Assembly (NCBI GenBank): GCA_963720785.1
Contig: CAVRGQ010000004.1
Span: 186,001 to 250,000, forward strand
DNA from: CAVRGQ01 sp963720785
Lineage (GTDB): Bacteria; Actinomycetota; Acidimicrobiia; IMCC26256; DASPTH01
DNA: 64,000 bases
Direction: 5' to 3'
Within the stretch, counting starts at the first letter, position 1, and each line of letters starts with the position of its first letter. The position numbers and the translations under genes were made by a program. Below are positions 56,652-63,973 of the stretch, one piece after another. The notes beneath the pieces are model-generated. The model saw only the letters and a program-made list of their open reading frames with translations. It was not told the origin of the DNA and searched no databases.

Positions 56652-57692
56652 TCAGGCCCGTCGCCCCGTGAGCGCGAGCAGCCGGGTCTGCTCGTCGGCG
56701 TCGGCCGGCACCTCCAGCGCCGCGGCGTAGTGACCGCTCGCCGCGAGCGCGTCGCCCATCTGCTCGAGCCCACCGCACATGCCGTGCACCAGGTCGGCGT
56801 CGAGGTGCTCGTCGAGCCCCGTGGCGCGCGCGAGGTCCCACGTGTGCACCAGGAGGTCGCCGGTGACGATCATGTCGATCGCGTTCGCGACCGTCATCGT
56901 GCCGGGAGGGCCCACGTCGAACTCGCGGGACGCGACCGCGGGATCGGCGAGCGCGGCGTCGAGGCCGGCGTCGAGCACGGTCCACGCCGCGACCGGGTCG
57001 TCGTCGGCCGCCGGGATCGCCGCGAACGTCACGCCGCCGCGTTCGAAGATGGCGGGGACCCACCCCGTGAGGTGGGCGACGATGTCGCGCGCCCGCCAGC
57101 CGTCGCACGGCGTGGGGGAGTCCCACCCCTCGGCGGGGACGGCGGCGACGCGCGCGCCGAACGCGTCCGCCGCACGGCGGTAGCGCGCGTGTGGCGTTCC
57201 GGCGTCGGCCAGGAGCGTGTCGAGCCGGTCGAACGTCTCCTGCATCCCGGCTTCCATGCCGGAGTTCACGTGGCCGTCGCGCGCCTCGGGCGACGAGTGC
57301 TGCACGAGGGTCTGCAGCGTCGTGTGCACCGCACCGTCGGGACCCGTGTCCTCGGTGAGCGTCATCGTGTTGAGCGCGGCCGCCTCGGGGAAGGGCGCGA
57401 AGATCTCGGTGTGCACGATGCGCTCGGGTGCGACGATCTCTCGGTACTCGCCGTACCAGGCGAGCTCGGAGCCGTCGGCGTTGCGCGACACGTAGCGCCA
57501 CGCGCCGCCGGGGCGCAGGTCGACGTCGCAGCGCACGAGTGGTGACCAGCTCGGGCCCCACCAACGCAACAGGTGGCGCGGGGTCGTCACCACCTCCCAC
57601 ACGAGCCGGCGCGGCGCCTCGAACACGCGGGTGATCAGGATCTCGGTGGGCGACGGCAGCTCCACCGTCGCGGAGCCGGGGCGGGTGGTCAT
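56652..57692 (-). CDS. SRPBCC (AHSA1-type) domain fused to a mycothiol/DinB-like maleylpyruvate isomerase domain
   Basis: 346 residues. Residues 1-160 are an Aha1/SRPBCC lipid-binding-like domain: ILITRVFEAPRRLVWEVVTT, LLRWWGPSWSPLVRCDVDLR, and GGAWRYVSRNADGSELAWYG. Residues 165-346 belong to the TIGR03086/MDMPI-N type: CDGWRARDIVAHLTGWVPAIF and ITGDLLVHTWDLARATG-like IVTGDLLVHTWDLARATG, with His residues placed as in metal-binding DinB proteins. ATG 57692 overlaps the ArsR stop (TGATG), so regulator and SRPBCC protein are coupled, the usual partnership. The fusion of both domains in one chain is less common. No enzyme activity is proven. Confidence 0.85.
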   Translation of the reverse strand: MTTRPGSATVELPSPTEILITRVFEAPRRLVWEVVTTPRHLLRWWGPSWSPLVRCDVDLRPGGAWRYVSRNADGSELAWYGEYREIVAPERIVHTEIFAPFPEAAALNTMTLTEDTGPDGAVHTTLQTLVQHSSPEARDGHVNSGMEAGMQETFDRLDTLLADAGTPHARYRRAADAFGARVAAVPAEGWDSPTPCDGWRARDIVAHLTGWVPAIFERGGVTFAAIPAADDDPVAAWTVLDAGLDAALADPAVASREFDVGPPGTMTVANAIDMIVTGDLLVHTWDLARATGLDEHLDADLVHGMCGGLEQMGDALAASGHYAAALEVPADADEQTRLLALTGRRA

Positions 57693-58030
57693 CAGTGATC
57701 CTCCTCCACCTGCAACTCGTGCAGGTAGTCGTCGAGCCGGTCGAGGCGGGCATTCACCTCCGCGGTGAGCGCGTCGAGCCAGGAACCGAGCGGTTGCAGG
57801 GCCTCGGGGCGCAGGCAGTACACGCGGCGGCGCCCCGTGACGTGCGCTTCCACCAGGCCCACCTCCCGCAGGACGCGGAGGTGCTTCGAGGCCTGCGGCT
57901 GGGTGAGGCCGAGGGTGCCCACGAGCTCGCCGACCGGCGCGTCGCCGGTGGCGAGCATGTCGAGGATCCTGCGGCGGTTGGTGTCGCCGACGGCGTTGAA
58001 CACGTCGGCCGTGGTGGCGGCCCGGGTCAT
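57692..58030 (-). CDS. ArsR family transcriptional regulator
   Basis: 112 residues with a winged helix: FNAVGDTNRRRILDMLATGD, LGLTQPQASKHLRVLREVG as recognition helix, and VEAHVTGRRRVYCL as wing. No metal-binding CxC motif is present, so it belongs with the SdpR/SRPBCC-linked type and not the arsenic sensors. It probably represses its own two-gene operon through the dyad at 58041-58054. Confidence 0.88.
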   Translation of the reverse strand: MTRAATTADVFNAVGDTNRRRILDMLATGDAPVGELVGTLGLTQPQASKHLRVLREVGLVEAHVTGRRRVYCLRPEALQPLGSWLDALTAEVNARLDRLDDYLHELQVEEDH

Positions 58031-58040
58031 GCCCTACACA

Positions 58041-58054
58041 ATACATGCTCGTAT
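58041..58054. promoter_or_regulatory. Dyad upstream of the ArsR gene, candidate operator
   Basis: ATACATGCTCGTAT has complementary ATAC/GTAT ends and lies 10 bases upstream of the ATG on the minus strand, beside a TATTGT -10 candidate. A/T-rich dyads here are typical for ArsR autoregulation. Confidence 0.45.
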
Positions 58055-58203
58055 GGGAATGCATCAACCATTCGGCGTTCAGCTCGGCCCCGCCGCGTCG
58101 TACATCCCGGCCCGGCGTTCCACCCGCCTCGAGGTGCTCGAGGCCATCCAGGCGACCTGATCCCGGGCCACCTGATCCCGGGCGACCTGATCTCTCGGAC
58201 GCG

Positions 58204-58235
58204 ACGGTGCCGGCGACCTGGGTCGCCGGCACCGT
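58204..58235. terminator. Strong hairpin, probable terminator of the 58289 gene
   Basis: A perfect 14-bp stem (ACGGTGCCGGCGAC with its complement) around CTGG, 54 bases after the stop of the leftward membrane protein gene. Just to its left, ACCTGATCCCGGGC-type units repeat three times (58154-58196), function unknown. Confidence 0.75.
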
Positions 58236-58288
58236 GGGTTCGGTCGGACGCGGAGGGCGTTGCGCCCGGCCGGCCGTCTCGTGGGTCG

Positions 58289-58894
58289 CTACAGGTTGAC
58301 CGTCTTCTCCTTGGAAGTGGTGAAGGCGTGGATGAAGCCGGCGATTGCGGCGAGGAACAGCACCAACGCCACCGCGAAGGCCACCCATGCCGCCTGCTGG
58401 GCCCGCTCACCGAAGATGGAGAACCCGTAGGAGGTGAGGAGCAGACCGCGGAGGGTCTCACCCCGGAACAGGGTCTGGACCTTGCCGTCGAGCGCCTTGG
58501 CCTGGGTGTTCAGGTCGGCAGCGTTGGCCGCACCGGCCTTGGTCGCGGCGGCGGCCTCTTCGGCCAGCGTCCGGGACTCACCACTCGTCTCCGAGTAGGT
58601 CTTCCCGCCGTTGATCTCCGACAGGTGCAGGGCGATGTACTCGTTTGCGTAGCACTCGGCCTGCTTGCCGGTGTTCAGTGCCTTGCCCGCGTTCGCCTTC
58701 AGGCACGCGGCGTTCTCCTCGGGGGCGAGGAACTTTGCCGGGGTGAAGGTGATCTTCTGGGCGGTGAGCTGGTCGTGGACGTAGTCCTTGGCGAAGTTCG
58801 CCTGGTTCTGGAGCACGAGCCCCAGGATCAGGAGTAGTCCGGCGAGTACGAGCGCACCAGCGCTGAAGATGATGTCCAGTGTTCGTCTGTGCAT
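58289..58894 (-). CDS. Conserved two-helix membrane protein (often labelled LigA)
   Basis: 201 residues. Helix 1 AGALVLAGLLLILGLVLQ, an extracellular region of about 110 residues with YVHDQLTAQKITFTPA, GKQAECYANEYIALHLSEIN and GGKTYSETSGESR, then TLFRGETLRGLLLTSYGFSIFG and helix 2 WVAFAVALVLFLAAIAGFIH. Actinobacterial homologues are frequently annotated as aromatic ring-opening dioxygenase LigA, but there is no enzyme motif, and I consider that label wrong. Two Cys in the outer domain may pair. ATG 58894 has GGAGG upstream. Confidence 0.8.
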   Translation of the reverse strand: MHRRTLDIIFSAGALVLAGLLLILGLVLQNQANFAKDYVHDQLTAQKITFTPAKFLAPEENAACLKANAGKALNTGKQAECYANEYIALHLSEINGGKTYSETSGESRTLAEEAAAATKAGAANAADLNTQAKALDGKVQTLFRGETLRGLLLTSYGFSIFGERAQQAAWVAFAVALVLFLAAIAGFIHAFTTSKEKTVNL

Positions 58895-59093
58895 TTCCGA
58901 GTCCTCCCTCGGCGCAGCAGGCCCGCAGTGACCCGCAGTGGGTCCAGTGTCCGCTCCTTGCCGTGACGGTGGCAGTGCCGGTTGACCCTGGATTCGTGGG
59001 TCCTACGTCACTAGTGGCCTGACGCACCTGGGTGATCGACAAAGGGCCGAAAGACCCGGGCCGCTCCCGGAGGCCATCCGTACGCTCGCCGGG

Positions 59094-59295
59094 TGCTGAA
59101 CGTCTCCACGCTCGTCGGGGCGAACACGTCCCGATCCGACAGCGGGTGCTCGGCAGCCTGCGCGAGCGCCCGTTCTCGAGCATCTGGACCGACCCCGACG
59201 ACGAGTTCGTGATCGCGGCACGCAGTGGCACCCGCCCGGTGCCCGCGTCGTGCGCGGGCTGCCCCGACTACGGCGGTTGTGGGAGCGGCGTCTGA
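59094..59295 (+). pseudogene. SPASM-domain-like fragment
   Basis: The open frame ending at 59295 encodes RVLGSLRERPFSSIWTDPDD and then SCAGCPDYGGCGSGV. This matches the end of SPASM domains of radical SAM proteins: Gly-x-Leu, PFxxIW, and a CxxCPxxxxCG cluster that binds an auxiliary iron-sulfur centre. The radical SAM part is absent. A GTG at 59094, eight or so bases after TACGCT, opens a different frame (LNVSTLVGAN) that would join if one base is off near 59128, giving a stand-alone product of about 66 residues. Either a small stand-alone protein or a remnant. Confidence 0.42.
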
Positions 59296-59314
59296 GCCCG
59301 ACCCGGTCGACGGT

Positions 59315-60298
59315 TCAGCCGACGAGCGGGTCGATCCCCGCGCGCTCCACGCACCAGGCCCACAGTCGCTCGCGCTCCGCGGGCGTGTCGCTGCGGCGGG
59401 TGCGGCCGATCTTGTGCAGGGGACGGGGCCGACGGTCGAGCCAGAAGCGCCCGTTGGTGGTGACGGGTTCGCCGTCGTCGGCCGCGAGCCATACGAGCGT
59501 GTCGGCGCCCTGCTGCGGCGAGCGCAGGAGCGGCCCGACGACGCGCCGGAACTTCGGAAGCGCCTCCTCCAAGCCGGGGGTGTCGACCCAGCCGGGGTGC
59601 AGCGCGTGGAACACCACACCGGTGCCACCCGTCCGCTCGGCCCACAGCTCGTTGAGCGTCACCTGCGCGCGCTTGGCGCGGGCGTACTGCTCGGCGCCCT
59701 TGTACTCGGCCTCGCTCATCTCGAGGTGGGCAACGTCGAGCGGCACGGTGTACATGCCACCGCTCGCCATGGTGAGCACGCGTGACACCGCTGAGGCGCG
59801 CAACCGATCGAGCAGCAGTGCGGTGAGCAGGAACGGCGCGACCACCTGACCGGCGACGCTCTCTTCGGTGCCGTCGGGTGCGTTGCGACGGGTGGCGCTC
59901 AACACCGCGGCGTTGTGCACGAGCACGTCGAGGCGGTCGTAACGCTCGAGCATCTCGGCCGCGACGGAGCGGACGGCCTCGAGGTCGGTCATGTCGGCCA
60001 CGATCGAGCCCACGGTGTCGTTGCCCGATTTCGCGCGGAGCTCGTCGGCGACCCGTGCGGTCTTCTCGGGGTTGCGCCCGAGCAGCACGACTGTGGCGCC
60101 GTCTCCCGCGAGCGTGGTCGCTGCGGCCAAGCCGATGCCCGACGTGGAGCCGGTGATCAGCATCACGCGACCGCGGAGGTCGTAGCGGGATGTGGGTGTC
60201 CAGTGGTCGACGCGTGACCGCACGTCGTACCCGAGGCGGGTGAAGCTCGTCACCACCGGGAATTCGACCACGGCATCGACCACGTCGCGTACTTCCAT
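59315..60298 (-). CDS. Short-chain dehydrogenase/reductase
   Basis: 327 residues. Cofactor motif LITGSTSGIGLAAATTLAG, NAAVLSATRRN in place of the usual NNAG, and the active-site Tyr/Lys pair in EYKGAEQYARAKRAQVTLN (YARAK). The C-terminal part (TNGRFWLDRRPRPLHKIGRT) is like retinol-dehydrogenase/dehydrogenase-reductase SDRs. An N-terminal 40 residues precede the Rossmann fold. ATG 60298 lies directly after the promoter at 60305-60332, so its message is probably leaderless. Substrate unknown. Confidence 0.88.
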   Translation of the reverse strand: MEVRDVVDAVVEFPVVTSFTRLGYDVRSRVDHWTPTSRYDLRGRVMLITGSTSGIGLAAATTLAGDGATVVLLGRNPEKTARVADELRAKSGNDTVGSIVADMTDLEAVRSVAAEMLERYDRLDVLVHNAAVLSATRRNAPDGTEESVAGQVVAPFLLTALLLDRLRASAVSRVLTMASGGMYTVPLDVAHLEMSEAEYKGAEQYARAKRAQVTLNELWAERTGGTGVVFHALHPGWVDTPGLEEALPKFRRVVGPLLRSPQQGADTLVWLAADDGEPVTTNGRFWLDRRPRPLHKIGRTRRSDTPAERERLWAWCVERAGIDPLVG

Positions 60299-60304
60299 CG
60301 GTCG

Positions 60305-60332
60305 AGGGTACCGACCGGCGCACCCTGCGCAA
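60305..60332 (-). promoter_or_regulatory. Promoter of the SDR gene, leaderless
   Basis: On the minus strand TTGCGC (60327-60332) and TACCCT (60305-60310) are separated by 16 bases, and the ATG follows six bases after the -10. TGCGCAAACGCGACG occurs at 60326-60340 and again at 60359-60373, so the -35 region is duplicated one and three-quarter... about 33 bases apart; this may be a regulator site. Confidence 0.6.
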
Positions 60333-60456
60333 ACGCGACGACGGCGCCGGACGCCCCGTGCGCAAACGCGACGCGCGGCCCGCACCCGAGGGACGAGGGA
60401 GGGAGTCGCCCGGTGTGCGGACCGCGTGCGATCCGTGTCGATGAGGTGCGGACCCG

Positions 60457-60678
60457 TCAGGCGTGCCCGGCGCGTGCCTTCCGGTGCGAGTCGAGGTGCA
60501 GCGGAAGGTAGAGCGGGCAGAAGCCCACCACTGCAGTGGCGACCATGACCGCGGCCAACACCAGGAGTACGACACCCAGCACCGAACTCGCGCCGACGAC
60601 GAGCGCCAGCACCACCAGCACGGGTGCCACCACCACCCCCCGGAGCCAACGGTCCGTCGTTCCCATGTTCTTCTTCAT
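60457..60678 (-). CDS. DUF2892 family small membrane protein
   Basis: 73 residues: MKKNMGTTDRWLRGVVV, two membrane helices (LVVLALVVGASSVLGVVLLV and MVATAVVGFCPLYLPL) and a short basic tail. DUF2892 (the membrane part of YgaP) is often found with rhodanese or metal/sulfide-stress genes; the Cys in GFCPLY is the conserved one. GGGAGG lies eight bases before ATG 60678. Divergent from the MMPL gene across a region with three CsoR-type operators. Confidence 0.85.
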   Translation of the reverse strand: MKKNMGTTDRWLRGVVVAPVLVVLALVVGASSVLGVVLLVLAAVMVATAVVGFCPLYLPLHLDSHRKARAGHA

Positions 60679-60765
60679 CTCGGGCCTCCCGTGTCCACCG
60701 CCCCTGACGGTGTCTCCGCTGCAGCATGCGACCGGGGAGCCGGCCGCGACAGGGCCCTTGGTCAC

Positions 60766-60781
60766 ATACCCGGTGGGGTAT
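60766..60781. promoter_or_regulatory. CsoR-type operator 1
   Basis: ATACCCGGTGGGGTAT: the ATACCC-N4-GGGTAT dyad typical of CsoR/RcnR-family repressors. Closest of the three to the DUF2892 gene, within its likely promoter. Confidence 0.8.
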
Positions 60782-60789
60782 CTAGGGGG

Positions 60790-60818
60790 TTGCATTCGGA
60801 TACCCCCCTGGGTATAGT
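60790..60818 (+). promoter_or_regulatory. Promoter of the MMPL operon
   Basis: TTGCAT (60790-60795), 17-base spacer, TATAGT (60813-60818): close to the housekeeping consensus. Operator 2 fills the spacer, so bound repressor would exclude RNA polymerase. Confidence 0.8.
60800..60815. promoter_or_regulatory. CsoR-type operator 2
   Basis: ATACCCCCCTGGGTAT, between the -35 and -10 elements of the MMPL promoter. Confidence 0.85.
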
Positions 60819-60824
60819 GCTCGG

Positions 60825-60840
60825 ATACCCCTAGGGGTAT
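60825..60840. promoter_or_regulatory. CsoR-type operator 3
   Basis: ATACCCCTAGGGGTAT, a perfect 16-bp palindrome at the transcription start region of the MMPL operon. Spacing between the centres of operators 2 and 3 is 25 bases, between 1 and 2 is 34 bases. Confidence 0.88.
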
Positions 60841-60888
60841 TCCGCACCCGACCCGGATCTCGATCCCGGCACCAGGAGCACGCGAATC

Positions 60889-63063
60889 GTGACGACCACG
60901 AGCGACGCACCCGAAACCTTCCAACACCCGGCATCGGAGCCGCCCGATCCACGGCGGCTGTTCGCACGACTCGCTGCCTTCTCGGCCCGGCGCCGTCGAG
61001 CGGTGATCATCACGTGGCTGCTCGTCACCTTCGCGGCGGCGCCACTGGCGCTCGGCCTCAGCAGCGCCCTCTCCGGCGCAGGCTGGGAAGCCCAGGGATC
61101 GATCGCCCAGCTCGTGCGCGACGAATTGCGCAAGGACTTCCCCGGTCTCGGCGCCGAGAGCCCGGTGGTCGTGTACCACCAGTCCACGCCGATCGCCGAC
61201 AACCCGGCGGGCCTGCAGCAACTGGTGCGGGAACTCGGCAAGGGCCCGGAGGTGCAGCAGGTCGCCGACCCGCTGCAGCTGCCTCCCGAGTCGGGATTGA
61301 TCTCGCGTGACGGCAAGACCGCGATCATCCCCGTTGCGCAACGGATCGGCTCCGACGCCACCCGTCCCGAGCTGGCCGGGAAGCTCGGCGACTACGTCGG
61401 CGGTCTCACTGTCGCGAAGGGTGCGCAGGCCGAGGTGACGGGTGAGTGGCCCGTGTGGAGCGATTTCAACAAGGTGAACGAGCAGGCCCTCCACAAGGCC
61501 GAGCTCCTCAGCGGATTGCCGACCCTGATCCTGCTCTTCGTCGCCTTCGGGGCGATGATCGCCGCCGGTTTGCCCCTGCTGCTCGCGCTGTCGGGCATCG
61601 CCCTCGGGTTCGCTGTGCTCCACATGCTCTCGTGGATCACGCCCATGTCGGTGTGGTCGATGAACTTCTCCATGATGATCGGCCTCGCCGTCGGCATCGA
61701 CTACAGCCTCTTCATCGTGAGCCGCTACCGCGAGGAACGCGCGGAGGGCAAGGACGCGCTCGCCGCCATCGAGAACACGATGTCGACCGCGGGCAAGGCG
61801 GTCTTCCTCTCGGCCCTCACCGTGGTGCTGTCGCTCGCGGCAGTGTTCCTCGTGCCGGTCATGGTGTTCCGCTCGATGGCGCTCGGGATGATCCTGTCCG
61901 TGGTGGCGGTGGCGCTCGCGGCGATCACGCTGCTGCCGGCGGTGCTCGTCGCACTCGGCGACAAGGTGCTCGTCACACGGGGCAAGAAAGACCCCGACAT
62001 CGTCGCCGAGGGCCGCTGGGCCCGCTGGACGGGCGTGGCGCTGCGGCGCCCCGGCACGGTGCTCGCCATCGGTATCGTGCTGCTCGGCGCACTCGCGGTG
62101 CCGGCACTCGGGATGCACCTCGGCATGCCCGGCGCGACCGTCGTCGACAAGGGTCACACCAGCCGCGACGGTTACGACCTGCTCGTGGCCGGCTTCGGAG
62201 CGGGGGCCGCCGGCCCCGCGTTCGTCACCGTGCCCGCGGCCGACGCGCCGCAAGTGGTGAAGATCGCCGCGGCCGATCCGAACGTGGTGGACGCCCGCAT
62301 CGTCACCGACGCCGCCAGCACCGGGCACGTGGTCGTGCGGGTCACACCGAAGACGCCGGTCGACGACACCGCGACGTCCGCGATGATCGACCGTCTCCGG
62401 TCGGAGCTCGACACGAAGCTGCCCGCCGCAGCCGTCGGCGGGCCCGCGGCCCAGAACCACGACCTCACCGACGTGCTCACCAGCCGCGCGCCCTACGCGA
62501 TCGGTCTCATCCTGATCGTGGCGTTCGTGCTGCTGCTCGTGGTGTTCCGCAGCGTGGTGGTCGCGCTGTTCTCGATCGGTATGAACCTGCTCACCGTGGG
62601 CGCCGCGTTCGGTTTCGCCACGGTGGTGTTCCAACACGGGATCGGTGCGGGGCTGCTCGGGATCGAGCACCAGGGGTTCGTCGACGCCTGGGCGCCGCTG
62701 TTCTTCTTCGCCCTGTTGTTCGGCCTGTCGATGGACTACCAACTGTTCCTGCTCGCGGCGATCCGTGAGCGTTACCAGGCGACCGGCGACACGAAGAAGG
62801 CCATCTCCGAGGGCATCGCCCGCACCGGTCGACCGATCACGAACGCCGCACTCATCATGATCGTGGTGTTCGTGGCCTTCGGGGTGACCGGCCCCATCCC
62901 GCCGACGGAACTCGGCGTGACGCTGGCCATGGCGGTGCTGCTCGACGCCACGATCGTCCGGGTGATGCTCGTGCCCGCCACGATGGCGCTGCTCGGCGAG
63001 AAGAACTGGTACCTGCCGAAGTGGTTGCAGCGGGTCATCCCCGAGATCCACTTCAGCCACTGA
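60889..63063 (+). CDS. MMPL family RND-type transporter
   Basis: 724 residues from GTG 60889. Twelve helices in two halves, each with a large outer loop. Proton-relay motifs: GLAVGIDYSLFIVSRYREE in the first half and LLFGLSMDYQLFLLAAIRER in the second, both with the Asp-Tyr pair of MmpL proteins. An N-terminal cytoplasmic stretch is followed by the first helix (AVIITWLLVTFAAAPLALGL). MMPL proteins export lipids or small toxic compounds using the proton gradient. Because the promoter carries CsoR-type sites, its cargo may be linked to copper or reactive sulfur stress; that is inference. Confidence 0.93.
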   Translation: MTTTSDAPETFQHPASEPPDPRRLFARLAAFSARRRRAVIITWLLVTFAAAPLALGLSSALSGAGWEAQGSIAQLVRDELRKDFPGLGAESPVVVYHQSTPIADNPAGLQQLVRELGKGPEVQQVADPLQLPPESGLISRDGKTAIIPVAQRIGSDATRPELAGKLGDYVGGLTVAKGAQAEVTGEWPVWSDFNKVNEQALHKAELLSGLPTLILLFVAFGAMIAAGLPLLLALSGIALGFAVLHMLSWITPMSVWSMNFSMMIGLAVGIDYSLFIVSRYREERAEGKDALAAIENTMSTAGKAVFLSALTVVLSLAAVFLVPVMVFRSMALGMILSVVAVALAAITLLPAVLVALGDKVLVTRGKKDPDIVAEGRWARWTGVALRRPGTVLAIGIVLLGALAVPALGMHLGMPGATVVDKGHTSRDGYDLLVAGFGAGAAGPAFVTVPAADAPQVVKIAAADPNVVDARIVTDAASTGHVVVRVTPKTPVDDTATSAMIDRLRSELDTKLPAAAVGGPAAQNHDLTDVLTSRAPYAIGLILIVAFVLLLVVFRSVVVALFSIGMNLLTVGAAFGFATVVFQHGIGAGLLGIEHQGFVDAWAPLFFFALLFGLSMDYQLFLLAAIRERYQATGDTKKAISEGIARTGRPITNAALIMIVVFVAFGVTGPIPPTELGVTLAMAVLLDATIVRVMLVPATMALLGEKNWYLPKWLQRVIPEIHFSH

Positions 63064-63081
63064 ACCGAGAGGATGACGACG

Positions 63082-63300
63082 ATGGACACGAACCCCCGTT
63101 GGCCCGTCGAGCGGATCTTGTTCGCCCTGGCCGGAACCGTCACGCTCCTGAGCGTCGCCCTGGCGGTGCTCGTGAGCCCCTGGTTCCTGGTGATCACCGC
63201 GCTCGTCGGCGTGAACCAGTGGCTCTACGTCGCCACGCACCATTGCCCGGCTTCACTGGTGCTCGCGCGGGTCGGCGCTCGCCGCACCTGTGACTGGTGA
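63082..63300 (+). CDS. DUF2892-like small membrane protein
   Basis: 72 residues: NPRWPVERILFALAGTVTLL, helix 2 VSPWFLVITALVGVNQWLYV, then THHCPASLVLARVGARRTC. The conserved HHCP/GFCP-type Cys after helix 2 matches the DUF2892 gene at 60457. ATG 63082 is preferred over ATG 63073 because GAGAGG lies at a good distance. It is 18 bases downstream of the MMPL gene, in the same operon. Confidence 0.8.
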   Translation: MDTNPRWPVERILFALAGTVTLLSVALAVLVSPWFLVITALVGVNQWLYVATHHCPASLVLARVGARRTCDW

Positions 63301-63314
63301 CGAGAGGAACCACG

Positions 63315-63923
63315 ATGGACCGCACCGACTGGGACGAGCGTTACCGAGCGAAGGAACTGGTCTGGACCGCCGACGCGAACCAGTTCGTCGTCGCCGAGCT
63401 CACCGGGCGGGAGCCCGGGCGGGCGATCGACGTCGCCGCGGGTGAAGCGCGCAACGCGGTGTGGCTGGCGGAGCAGGGCTGGGACGCAACCGCGGTCGAC
63501 TTCTCGGCGGTGGGTCTGGGCAAGGCGCAGGAGCTTGCCGGCGCTCGCGGGGTGTCGATCACGACGGAGGTCGTCGACGTCGTGGCCGAGCCGCTGCCCG
63601 GTGGCCCGTACGACCTCGTGCTGCTCGCCTACCTGCAACTCCCCGAGCCGCAACGGCGGGCGGCCCTGGCTCACTGCGTCGCCGCGTTGGCGCAGGGCGG
63701 GACCTTCCTCGAGGTTGCGCACGACGCGGGGAACCTCCCCGACGGCTACGGCGGTCCGCAGGACCCGGCGGTGCTCGCCACCCCGGACGTCGTCGTCGCC
63801 GGCCTGCTTGCAGCCGACCCGGAGCTCCGCATCGAACGCGCCGAGGTGGTGGAGCGGAGGGTCGCGACCCCCGACGGTGAGCGGATCGCGTACGACCACG
63901 TGATCAGGGCCGTTCGGCCCTGA
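63315..63923 (+). CDS. TehB-like SAM-dependent methyltransferase
   Basis: 202 residues from ATG 63315 (GAGAGGA upstream; GTG 63297 possible). DRTDWDERYRAKELVWTADA is the typical opening of the tellurite-resistance TehB/thiopurine-like group, followed by motif I AIDVAAGEARNAVWLAEQGW and DATAVDFSAVGLGKA, then YDLVLLAYLQLP. Such enzymes methylate tellurite, selenium or thiols. Cotranscription with MMPL and DUF2892 under CsoR-type control suggests a detoxification role. Confidence 0.85.
   Translation: MDRTDWDERYRAKELVWTADANQFVVAELTGREPGRAIDVAAGEARNAVWLAEQGWDATAVDFSAVGLGKAQELAGARGVSITTEVVDVVAEPLPGGPYDLVLLAYLQLPEPQRRAALAHCVAALAQGGTFLEVAHDAGNLPDGYGGPQDPAVLATPDVVVAGLLAADPELRIERAEVVERRVATPDGERIAYDHVIRAVRP
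63904..63923 (+). terminator. Hairpin at the end of the MMPL operon
   Basis: TCAGGGCC pairs perfectly with GGCCCTGA around GTTC and overlaps the stop codon. No T tract. It separates the operon from the next promoter. Confidence 0.6.
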
Positions 63924-63950
63924 CATTTCCGATACCCTTGGGGGTATCTT
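63921..63950 (+). promoter_or_regulatory. Promoter with CsoR-type operator 4
   Basis: TGACAT (63921-63926) and TATCTT (63945-63950) with an 18-base spacer. The dyad ATACCCTTGGGGGTAT (63932-63947) lies inside it, of the same type as the three sites at 60766-60840. Confidence 0.78.
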
Positions 63951-63973
63951 CGAGACGCCAGGAGGTACGAGGG

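Noticed and set aside
58289..58894. Aromatic ring-opening dioxygenase LigA
   Set aside because: The name is attached to many homologues, but the protein is two membrane helices with a small outer domain and no dioxygenase residues.
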